Assembly (NCBI RefSeq): GCF_018687715.1 | Contig: NC_056762.1 | Span: 21,923,864-21,987,863 of the forward strand | Source: Carya illinoinensis | Taxonomy: Eukaryota > Streptophyta > Magnoliopsida > Fagales > Juglandaceae | Reading direction: 5' to 3' | DNA: 64,000 nt | Made by a program: the position numbers and the translations under genes | Shown: positions 47,253-59,745 of the stretch, piece by piece | How positions within the stretch are numbered: position 1 is the first letter of the stretch | How the letters are laid out: each line of letters opens with the position of its first letter | The notes under the pieces: model-generated | Told to the model about the DNA's origin: nothing | The model's input: the letters and a program-made list of their open reading frames with translations, nothing else | The model's database searches: none

Positions 47253-49321
47253 TGTGATGACCCGCTTTTACGTGTATTTTCACTGAAAGGTTGTTTTTAA
47301 TTTAATTGATATAGTGGTTTATTTATTTTAAATTATTGCGTTTTAAATTTGTTTTATTTATTTAGTCGTTTTACGTTTTTTTTAAATCGTTTTCGGTGGA
47401 TCTGTTTTGGTTTCCGGAGTGGGGATTGGACTTCATTTATTCCCTCCATCTTTTCTTTTCTCTTTTTCCTATTTTCTCTTTTTCTCTTTTCTTTCTTTTC
47501 TTCTTTTTCTTTTTCTTTCTTTTTCCCTTTCTTCCCGTGCGACCCCCCCCGTGCGTCTTCTCTCTCTCCTCTCCTTCACGCCAAACACCCCTATCACCCA
47601 GACCCACTGCCGCCGGCCATCGTGCGGCACACCACCCCCACCATTTTCTTCCCCTACCTCCGATAAACCACCCCACAAATTTTCACCGCCAATGAAGCTG
47701 CCGTTTAGCCGAAAAACCACCATCAAGTCACACGGTTTTTGCTCCGATTTGCCGCCGTCGCTCCACCTCCGGCCACCACCTCTTCACCACTTCATCACTG
47801 ACTCCTTACCGTCCTAACCCACCCATTTCCAGCCTCTAACAGTTGCCGGAACAGCTCCCATGAGCTAGTTCCAATTTGGGCATTTCAGCCCTTCAACCAC
47901 CATTTTCACCGCCACCCACGGCCAAACTCCACTTCCCTTAGCTTTATAAACATCCTTAGACCATTCCCTATCAATCCCGAGCTTTGGTTTGTCCCCGTTC
48001 AAAAGTGGGTATTTTACAATCCACGGCCACAGTGAAATTTCACTGTTACGTTGCTTTTCTTCCGCCGTTTGCAACGCCGCAAGCTTTCTAAAAATACCAT
48101 ATAGCGCTGTAAGTATTTTTCAAACCTTACTTTTAGATTTAAATATATTTTTCTCATTCAATAAATATTTGTTGTTGGTTGGCTGATTCCGGACTGAGTC
48201 CGAGGAGTTCGGGGGTCAGATGGATTGAGGACGGAGTGCTTGGTTTTGGTTGTTTGTGATTGCTTGATTATTTGAGCCATGAGGTGTGAGTTGCATATTG
48301 TGTATATGTGCATTTTGTTTTATTTGAGAAAATTTCGTTTTATTGGCATAAATGTTTTTGGGTGCGTGTGTCTCACGAGCCCAAGCCGGGATGAGTTATT
48401 ATCTCGGTGGAGCTCCTCTGGTCACTCGGGAGTGGATAAAACTGAGTGACATCCCCTAGGTCGTCGCAGGGCGACGACCAGATCTCACGATACGGTAACG
48501 CTATCATGTCGACTCCGTGGTCCCTAGAGTGGCGGGGACTAGAGGATGGCCTGGCCAGGGACGCGCTGGGCGCGAGTCTGGGCATCGCTCGTTTAGGTGT
48601 CACACGCGTAGTCGTTACCTGCGATGTATCACAGAGCCAGGGTGTGCGGATGATCCCTAGGGGAGATCATGGTGCATGCATAATCGGATTGTTTTTATGG
48701 TTGTCGGATGCGGGCCATTTTCTGAGAAAATGACGAGGTTTGGTTTCGAAGCTTTTGATCCATTTTCGGGAAAATGGTGGTTTGGGCCATTATCTGGGAT
48801 AATGGCGAGACTTGGTTTTAAGGATATGTTTTTGTGGGCCAAATGGGTTTTTGGTGTTCGTGGAAAAATATGGTTTTACGAGACATGTGCGTTGGTTTTC
48901 CTTTCGTGCATATTGTTTGAGTTTTATATGTTTTTATCTAGTGGTATTTGGATTTTACTTACCTGCGGCACCATTTTTGGTTCCGTAGATTTTAGTGCAG
49001 AGTTCGAGAAGGAGGAGGAAGCTGAGCCTGAGGATGCGGCTCCGCATGAGTTCTAAGTGGAGTTTATGTTTTGTAATTGGCTTTGAAATAATATATGTGT
49101 TTTGTAATATTCTATTCTATATGTTTTGAACAGCTTTGTATTAAACAAGAAAAAAATTTTGGCACTTAGTTATTGACTTTGCTTTTCGCTGCGTGTTTCT
49201 TGTGCACTTTCGTTGCTTATCCACACACTTGGCACACGTCGATAGGGTGATGAACCGTGATGTCATCATCCGGACGTCTCGATTTTCCCGTGTCCGTGCA
49301 TGGGGATTTGGGGGCGACACA
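47253..49321 (+). repeat. 5' LTR, 2,069 bp
   Basis: Starts TGTGATGACCCGC and ends GGGGCGACACA. By eye the first ~197 bases differ from the 3' LTR at about 11 positions, mostly transitions. It contains a GC-rich, ORF-like but non-coding middle (about 47,560-47,830) that recurs in all family LTRs. Confidence 0.95.
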
Positions 49322-49323
49322 GG

Positions 49324-49335
49324 TGGTATCAAAGC
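49324..49335 (+). promoter_or_regulatory. Primer-binding site, tRNA-Met type
   Basis: TGGTATCAAAGC, two bases after the LTR. It matches the initiator tRNA-Met complement with one mismatch. Confidence 0.9.
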
Positions 49336-49635
49336 GGTTTGGCTCTGGGTAAAACCACATGTCTCTTAGGTAGTACCAGAATGTTTTTTTAAGTTGTGTT
49401 TTAAAAATTATGTTAAGTAAAGTTGCTATTTAATTTTTTTTATTTTTTTTATTTGTTTGAACTTGTTTGCATGTTTTTATTTATTTAGTTATGTTTTTGC
49501 ACGCTAGTTTCTTTCTGTTTCTTGTGATGTGGTGTTGGTTTTTGGGCTTTGTTTTTTTTTGTTTTTTTTGTTGGTTTTATTTTTTATTTTTTTTTGTTTT
49601 CTTAAAGGGGGTCAAAGGTTGTGGTGGCAGGAAAA
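49336..49635 (+). other. T-rich untranslated leader of the chromovirus
   Basis: About 300 bases with long T runs between the primer site and gag. It ends in GTGGTGGCAG just before the gag ATG, which resembles a splice acceptor, so a leader intron is possible but unproven. Confidence 0.45.
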
Positions 49636-50828
49636 ATGGTGAGACCAAGGAAATCTACTAAGGAGCCACGGGACAATACATCAAGAGATGACTCCATAGC
49701 CCAAGCAATACGGCAGATGATGGAGTTTATGCAGCAGAATTTTAGGCCACAGCAGACAGGGCCTTGGCCACAACAAGGGGGTCCCTGGCCACAACAAGGA
49801 GGGCCTTGTCCACAATAAGGAGGGCTTTGGCCACAACCAGGAGGTCCTTGGCCACATCAAGGAGGGCATTGGCTATACCCAGGAAGGCCTAGTAGCATGG
49901 TGCAGGCCAGATGCACTTATGAGCGCTTTCTGGCGCATAGGACTCCACACTTCACTGGAGAAGAGAATCCACTTCAAGCTGGAAAGTGGATCAAGGACTT
50001 GGAAAGAACTTTTGACATGTGTGGTTGCACCGAGGCGCAACAAGTACTCTACGCCAGGTATCTGTTGCAAGGCACCGCTTTTGAGTGGTGGGATACCAAG
50101 AGGGTAATGCTAGAAGCAGAGTTGGGATCTTTTGCCGCTATGACCTGGCAGCGCTTCAAGAAAGAGTTTAATGATCGCTTCTTTCCCGCTTCTGTAAGGA
50201 AGCAAAAGGCAAGAGAGTTCTCAAACTTAGTCCAAGGGAGCATGACAGTGGAACAGTACGCTCGAAGATTTATAGAACTTGGGCGATTTGCTCCCCCACC
50301 TCATCGCCACAGAGGAAATGCGAGCTGAGCGTTTCCAGGAGGGACTACGCCCTGATATACGCCGTATAGTGGTTAGTCACCGGATATCCACTTTTCAGGA
50401 ATTAGTGGATGTGGCCACCCTTATAGAGCGAGAGAATAATCTGAGTATGGGCTCCCCTCCGGGACATAAGAGGCGGAGTTTTTCTGGTGAAGGAAGTAGC
50501 TCGGGTTCGCCTCAAAAATTTGTTCAGCGGACCGAAACTCGACTGCAAGCGTCCTCAGGTGTTCGTATGGGAGGACGAGTGCCAGTTTGTGGAGTTTGTA
50601 ATAGAGCCCATGTGGGTGAGTGCCCTTCTGGTGGGGCTCGATGCTATAATTATGGCCAGCAAGGTTACTTTGCCCGTGAGTGTCCAAGACCAGTTCAAGG
50701 AAGCCGTGGAGGTAGACGCGGTGGAAGGACAAATCCAAGACAAGCAGTGCAAGCCCGGGTTTATGCTGTCACACCCGGAGATGTGGATGATGAGGCACCA
50801 GCGACCCATGATGCTGGAGTAATTACAG
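49636..50828 (+). pseudogene. Chromovirus gag with tandem Trp/Pro repeats and zinc knuckle
   Basis: The start is ATG at 49,636 (MVRPRKSTKEP). A 24-bp repeat encoding GPWPQQG-type units fills about 49,755-49,885 and includes a TAA at 49,816. The retrotransposon gag domain (YERFLAHRTPHFTG, WWDTKRVML, FNDRFFP, LVQGSMTVEQYARRF) follows, with a frameshift near 50,285. The second half has a CxxC..HxxxC motif (CGVCNRAHVGEC) and a CCHC knuckle reading CYNYGQQGYFAREC, in which the second Cys and the His are both Tyr. Gag would form the particle and bind RNA. Confidence 0.9.
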
Positions 50829-50929
50829 GTATAGATTAATTTAATTTAATTTTATGTTGGATTTAATTTTTGGTGTATTTGGTTTCTCCTTTGTTTTTTG
50901 GATTTCATGGGTTAATGTGTTTGGTTCAG
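50829..50929 (+). other. Probable 101-bp intron joining gag to pol
   Basis: The boundaries are ACAG/GTATAG and TTGGTTCAG/GGAGAG. The interval is AT-rich and contains stops in the flanking frames. Removing it joins codon ACA plus G to GG AGA GTC CGT, in the frame that reads into the protease. Splicing itself is inferred. Confidence 0.65.
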
Positions 50930-53900
50930 GGAGAGTCCGTTTATATGAGTTTTATGCTTGCACTTTGTTTGATTCGGGTGCTTCACAGTCATTTGTATCT
51001 TCCACGTTTGCTCGGATGTGTAATTTGGTCACAGAACCTTTGCCGAAGTCATTGGTAGTGGCTCTACCCAATGGTGAAATGGTGTGGTGTTCCAAGGTTG
51101 CTTTGGGATGCCCATTAAATTTTGATGGAAGGTTCTTGGATGCTGATTTGGTGGTGTTTAAGCTGTTGGTTTTTGATATCATCCTCGGGATGGATTGGCT
51201 ATACCGATATTCTGCGAGTATTAATTGCAGAAGTTGGGTAATTAACTTCCAGTTTCCAGATGGTGATTGTCTGGAATTTGCAGGAAGTAAATTAAAAGAA
51301 AAGCCGGTAATTATATCGGCAATTCAAGCAAGAAGAGAGATTGCATGGGGAGCGGATGCATTCGTAGTTCAGATGGTGTCTACGCCGTCTGAGAAGAAGT
51401 CTTTGGTAAACATTCCAGTTGTGGAAGAATTTTCCGATATGTTTGTAGATGACTTGCCCGGACTATCCCCTGTTCGAGAAATGGAGTTTGTTATAGATTT
51501 AGAACTTGGAGCGGCTCCTGTACATAAAGCTCCTTACCGCATGGCACTAGCTGAATTAAAAGAGTTGAAAACTCAGTTGCAAGAGCTGGTAGATAAGGGG
51601 TTCATTCAGCCTAGTACTTCGCCGTGGGGTGCGCCAGTTCTGTTTGTTAAAAAAGAAAGATGGAACCCTCCGTATGTGCATTGATTATTGGGAATTAAAT
51701 AAGGTGACCATCAAGAATAAATATCCTTTCTCACGGATCGATGATTTATTTGATCAGTTTCAAGGAGCAGCTGTGTTCTCGAAGATTGATTTGAGGTCGG
51801 GATACTACAAGTTGAGGATCAGAGACAAGGATGTGCCCAAAACTGCTTTCAGGTCGAGATATGGGCATTATGAATTTAAGGTGATGCCGTTTGGATTAGC
51901 CAATGCCCCTGCTGCTTTCATGGATTTAATGAATCGAGTATTTCGACCTTATCTGGATTCCTTTGTGGTAGTATTCATTGATGATATTCTGATTTATTCC
52001 CGAGATGTTAAAGAGCATGTGTATCATCTTCGTCTAGTTCTTGGGAAATTGAGAGAACATCAGTTGTATGCCAAGGTCAGCAAGTGTGAATTCTGGTTGG
52101 AGGAAGTCAGATTTCCATGTGATTTCCCGAGACGGAGTAGTAGTTGATCCTAGTAAGGTGGTAGCCATTTTGTCATGGCAGCGTCCGACCACAGTGCGCG
52201 AGATCTGGAGTTTCTTGGGACTTGCCGGATATTACCGAAGATTTGTGGAGGGTTTTGCTCGCCTATCCGGACCTCTCACAGCTTTGACTCGGAAGAATGC
52301 AAAATTTTTTTGGTCAGACAAGTGTGAGAGAAGCTTCCAAGAATTAAAGAACAGGTTGACGACGGCACCAGTGTTAGTGCTTCCCGAACCGCATAAGCCA
52401 TTTGTAGTCTTCAGCGATGCGTCTAAATTTGTATTGGGTTGTGTCCTTATGCAGGAAGGACGGGTTGTTGCCTATGCATCCCGTAAGCTAAAGGACCATG
52501 AGAAGAATTATCCGACGCACGATTTAGAATTGGCTGCAATTGTTTTTGCTCTTAAGATCTGGCGGCACTTTTTGTATGGGGAAGCTTGTGAAGTATACAC
52601 CGATCACAAGAGCTTGAAGCACTTGTTTTCCCAGAAAAATCTGAACATGAGGCAGAGGCGATGGTTAGAGTTAATTAGTGACTACCAGTGCGAGATTAAG
52701 TATCATTCGGGGAAAGCAAATATAGTTGCTGATGCTTTGAGCCGAAAATCGCACTTGGAAGATGAAGCCGAGCCGTCAGAATTGGATTCTTTGCTTTGTG
52801 GGATGAGAAGACTTCTTATTGAAAGTTCACAGCAAGAAGAGATTTTATCTTCAGTTCTTGATATTCGGGTAATTGATTTTGAAGAATTGAAGACTCTTCA
52901 AAGGAAGGATCTGAAACTGCTAAATATCAGAAAAAGAGTCAGAAAATCTTGAGGGTCGTTGCATTATAGTATGGATAAAGATGGAATACTTCGGTTCTGA
53001 GATCGCAGAGTGGTCCCCAAAGATTCAGAATTCAAGGAGCGGATCATGGCAGAAGCTCATGCAGCCCCTTATTCAGTGCATCCCGGCAGTACGAAGATGT
53101 ACCGAGACTTGAAGAAAAATTATTGGTGGGATGGAATGAAGAGGGATATTGCCTTGTATGTTGAGAAATGCCACACATGCCGTCAAGTGAAGGCCGAGCA
53201 TCAAAGACCCGCAGGTATGCTCCAACCCCTCCCTATTCCTGAGTGGAAATGGGATGACATCACGATGGACTTTGTAGTGGGCTTGCCGAGGACGCCTAGT
53301 GGGAAAAATTCTGTTTGGGTGATTATTGACCGGTTAACGAAGAGTGCTCATTTCTTGCCTGTTAATAATACCGATTCCTTGGGTAAGTTGACCCGCTTGT
53401 ATGTCAAGGAGATAGTGCGGCTGCACGGCATACCGAAAAGTATAGTGTCGGATCGAGACCCAAGGTTCACATCTCAGTTCTGGAAGAGTTTGTAGGCAGC
53501 ATTGGGTACTAAGTTGAAGTTCAGTACTGCATATCACCCACAGACAGACGGCCAATCAGAGCGCACCATTCAAACCCTTGAAGACATGTTGCGAGCATGT
53601 GTCATGGAATTTCAAGGGAATTGGGAAAACCATTTGCCGCTCATAGAGTTTGCATATAATAACAGCTTCCATGCGATCATTCAGATGGCTCCCTATGAAG
53701 CTCTTTATGGGAGGAAGTGCAGATCGCTCTTGTGTTGGGATGAAGTAGGGGAAAGTAAGATAATTGGACCCGAAATAATTCAGGAGATGCAAAGCCAAGT
53801 TCAGATCATCAGGGATAAAATGGCAGTAGCTCAGAGTCGTCAGAAAAGCTATGCTGATACCAGGAGGAGAGAGTTATCTTTTGAAGAAGGTGATTGGGTT

Positions 53901-54308
53901 TATCTCAAAGTCTCTCCCATGAGAGGTGTTAAGCGTTTTGGTAAGAAGAGGAAACTGGATCCGAGGTATGTCGACCCTTTTCAGATTCTGGAGAAGGTAG
54001 GGTCAGTCGCCTATAGAGCTGCTTTGCCAGAATATTTTGAGGATATTCATGATGTCTTCCACGTATCATCCTTGAAGAAGAGCTTTGGACAACAAGAGTC
54101 ACGCTTTGTCGACCTAGAGAGTATTCAGTTGCAACCGGACCTTACTTATGAGTTTGTTCTGTCGCAGATCATGGATTGGAAGGAGCAACAGTTGAGGTCC
54201 AAGATGATACATTTGGTTAAGGTGGCATGGGGAGATCCGTTAACTCAAGACTTCTCTTAGGAGCGAGTAGCGGACATGAGGGAGCAGTATCCATACTTGT
54301 TTGAGTAA
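50930..54308 (+). pseudogene. Chromovirus pol: protease, RT, RNase H, integrase, chromodomain-like tail
   Basis: Protease: TLFDSGASQSFVS near 50,968. [65 protein letters not shown], and the active-site block [12 protein letters not shown] near 51,970. RNase [17 protein letters not shown] near 52,400, [21 protein letters not shown]. Integrase: zinc finger H-x-H with CHTCRQ near 53,170; aspartates in TMDFVVGLP and SDRDPRF; glutamate in [14 protein letters not shown]. Tail: WKEQQLRSK, ending TAA at 54,306. Shifts occur near 51,650 and 52,110; stops at 52,950, about 52,998, 53,493 and 54,258. The catalytic residues themselves look intact, so inactivation is by frame damage. Confidence 0.93.
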
Positions 54309-54415
54309 AGACGGTACGTTTCTTAATCTTGGTCACAGTTGGTTTATGTGATTTTATGTGGCTTTTTTCAAGTTGGTGTTTGATCTTGCAAATTTCGAGA
54401 ATGAAATTTGTTTTT

Positions 54416-54428
54416 AAGGGGAGGAGGA
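54416..54428 (+). promoter_or_regulatory. Polypurine tract of the chromovirus
   Basis: AAGGGGAGGAGGA directly before the 3' LTR. Confidence 0.85.
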
Positions 54429-56584
<2,156 letters not shown>

Positions 56585-58520
56585 AGCACCCGGAGACTAC
56601 TACAGATATAGATGCATGTAACAAATGGCTCTCCTAAACTAACTATTGAAGAAAACTCAACAAGAGGACACAAGTTATTATTAGAAGACTGAGCATTGTG
56701 TAGAGAAAAAGTACTCGCCACCCAGGTGAGCACTACGAGAGAAATAGTGCTCTCCTAGTGGCAAGCAAACCAACTATTTCGCTTCACGCTCCTGATATTC
56801 CATATAGGCTTTTGCTACTTTTTGTCTAATCCATTCTTTTTTTGGAAGTTAGGTGCATCAATTTTCTACAAGTGCTATTTGTATTCTTATATTCCCTAAA
56901 TTGGCATTTAGGACTTCATCTTCTTGAGCTATCTAATTTCGACTAAAAGTATTGTCAATTATTGGATTGCATATTCTTTACTTTGGTTATAATATCAAAT
57001 ATGATTATGCTTTTTTTAACTCTATATTTTATTTTAATAAGAATATTTCTCAATTGTAGCTTCATTTATAGTCATACTTTAAATATTTTTGCCTTTTATA
57101 CAAAATTATAAATGTAGAATAAAGTAAATCTAATAGTGTTTGCCCCTAAGCAAGCACCTTGGTGATCATCATGGAAAAGTAGTTTGCTCGCTCCCAATGA
57201 GAATTGTGGGACCAAAAGTGCTCACCCTTGGCAAGCAGTATGAAGGAGCATGAAACTCAACACCTCGACGAGCATCAAAGAAAGGCAAGGTATTTGCCCC
57301 AACAAGAATCACATAGAGCAAAAGTACTCGCCACTTATGCAAGCACCAATGAGAGCAAAACTTCTCACACCCAAATGAGCACCATGGAGAGTAATAGTGA
57401 TCACCCCATGCAAGCATCCCTAAGAGCACCACAGATATAGATGCATGTAACAAAAGACTTTCCTAACTAACTAATGAAGGGAGCTTGCATGGAGAAAAAG
57501 TTCTTGCCTAGGGGTGACCACACCATCTATTTCACTTCATGGTCTCGTTATTCCATAGTCTTTTGATACTTTTCAATAGACCAACTCTTTTTTGGAAGTT
57601 GAGCGCTGAAATTCTCTACAAGCTTGTTTGTATCCTCATATTCTTTGATATTAGCATTTGGACTTCATTTTCAAGCACTGTCAACTATTGGGTTGCAAAT
57701 TCTTTACTTCCGTTTTATTTGGCCATTTTTATTTGATTGGGTATAATATGTAATATCATATAATATCTAATATCTAATGTGATTATGCTTGTTTTGAATC
57801 TAGGTTTTTTAAATAAGAAGACTTTATTGATTGTAGCTTCTTTCATTTTAAAAATTTAAATATTCTTGCATTTTATACAAAATAAAAAATGTAGAATGAA
57901 GTGAATCTAAAAGTGTTCACTCCCAAGTGAGCACCTCGGTGAGCATCATGGAAAGGCAAAGTGCTTGCCTCCAGCAAGTGTTGCGGGAGCAAAAGTGCTC
58001 ATTACCTCAACAAGCAACATGAAGGAGAAAAAGTACCCGCCTAGGCAAGCACCGCGCAGAGTAAAAGTGCTCCCCCTTTAGAGGAGCAGCCCTGGAGGAG
58101 TGACACATGGCAAGACACTATCATGAGTCAGCACAATCAAAACTAGACCAATGATAGAACTATCAAGCACTTTTGCTCACTTGGAGATGAGCATTTTTGC
58201 TCTCCATTGTGCTTGCATGGGGTTGAGCATTTTTGCTCTCCATGCCACTCATTTAGGCAGGAGCACTTTTACTCTCCATGATTTAGCCTAAGGGAGAGCA
58301 CTTTGCCTCCCAGGGTACTCGCCTTGGCGCTAGTACTTTTGCTTTCCATGGTACTTGTCTGGGTGGTAAGCATTTTTGCCTTCTATGGTGCTTGCATAGA
58401 GTGCGAGCGCTTTACTTCTCCTCATTTGGGGTGCTAGCATTTTGTCTCTGTTGGTACTTGTCCTAGGGGGCAAGCATTTTTCCTTTCATGGTGCACATTC
58501 ACTTCCTAGGCAATCACTTT
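56585..58520. repeat. GAGCAC-rich tandem array, right part, with orientation switch
   Basis: The same short units as 46,801-47,252, with a larger ~800-bp block repeated at 56,600-57,410 and 57,430-57,930 (shared ATATAGATGCATGTAACAAA, CTATTTC.CTTCA and TTTTTTGGAAGTT segments). From about 58,150 to 58,510 the units read in the opposite direction (GAGCATTTTTGCTCTCCAT). No gene is present. Confidence 0.8.
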
Positions 58521-58602
58521 TGCTTCTGAAAACTTATATGAATGACAAGAATAATAAAAATTGATCATTATCAGAATTGATCTTTCAAATTTTATTAATG
58601 AT

Positions 58603-59058
58603 TAGGGGTATAAATGGTCTAGTTTTGTATAAATTTTGGGACCGAACAAGTATACACCGATTTGCATTTTCAATAATCGATCCCGGATCTGTTACCCTCA
58701 TAAACCGATACTTTTGGTTTTACCTGTTTAGTCTGATTTTTTTGTTCTAATCAGGTGTCAATGTATTTTTATATATTATATATAAAAATTATATATATCT
58801 ATTTAAGATTAAAATTTTATGTTATAAATTATAATATAAAATTATTTCATATAAAATTATATATAAAAATTATTTTATATAATATTAATATATATATTTT
58901 ATAAACCAATCGGGTCCAGTGCTGGAAAACTAAGAACTGAAACTGAACAGGATTTACTTGATTTTTAAAATGTTGGAACCAGTCTTGGACAAGACCATTT
59001 CACAATCGGGCCAACCGGTCTAGTTTTGATTGGTTCTCCAGTTAAGTTTTCTACCCTA
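58603..59058. mobile_element. hAT-like MITE, 456 bp
   Basis: Begins TAGGGGTATAAATGG; the right end read inward begins TAGGGTAGAAAACTT. Subterminal sequence includes GGGACCGAAC and an inverted GGCCAACCGGTC-type block around an AT-rich middle. The flanks TTAATGAT and GTTGCCCA do not match, so the target duplication has decayed or an end is misplaced. Confidence 0.6.
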
Positions 59059-59518
59059 GTTGCCCATGAGGACAACTTCTGAAAACTTATTCAAATTAAT
59101 ACCAGTATTTGACTACTTAATATCTCAAATTATTAAACTATTTTATTAATAATTAATTTTATTTTATTAAAGTATTAATTCTCTTATATATTATTGATTT
59201 TGGTATTGGTAATAAAACATTTTATCAAGAACTCAATTATAGTTGTTAATGATTTATATAATTATCATTTTATTATATATGATATTGTATTAATTGAGTT
59301 AAAAATAAATATAAAAGTTAACTCATGTAATAATCCGCTCCTTTCTTCTATAATTACGGGTCTCGTTTTACGTGCCGAATCTCGATAGCGTGTTTAAAAG
59401 ATACCAAGCGGATTTTAAAGCAAGTTCAATATTTTAAAACTTACAAATATTTTAAATATTCTGAAAATATTTATATATGATATTTTCAGTATTATTGGAC
59501 TAAACTTGTTTTTAAATA

Positions 59519-59565
59519 ACACAATTATAATATTTTTGAAGACTTCCAAAAATATTATAATTGTG
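59519..59565. repeat. Perfect 19-bp-arm palindrome
   Basis: CACAATTATAATATTTTTG and its exact reverse complement, eight bases apart. Confidence 0.94.
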
Positions 59566-59705
59566 AAAAATTAATTAAATTAAAGATTTTAGTCATTTAA
59601 AAATATTACGAGATTTAAATTTATGTTAAAAACTCTAAATTAATTTAAATAATTTTATTTTCTTCAAATGATTAACGAGACATCATTATTTTAATAATGA
59701 TGAAG

Positions 59706-59745
59706 GAATATTATTTTATAAACTTTAATTTATAAAATAATATTC
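59706..59745. repeat. Perfect 17-bp-arm palindrome
   Basis: GAATATTATTTTATAAA at 59,706-59,722 and its exact reverse complement at 59,729-59,745. Confidence 0.94.

Noticed and set aside
49324..49335. Possible tRNA gene around TGGTATCAAAGC and at 16,383-16,394
   Set aside because: Only the 12-base primer match is present next to LTRs; no cloverleaf follows.
58595..59066. 8-bp target duplication for the 58.6-kb MITE
   Set aside because: Flanks TTAATGAT and GTTGCCCA do not match, so the duplication is not claimed.
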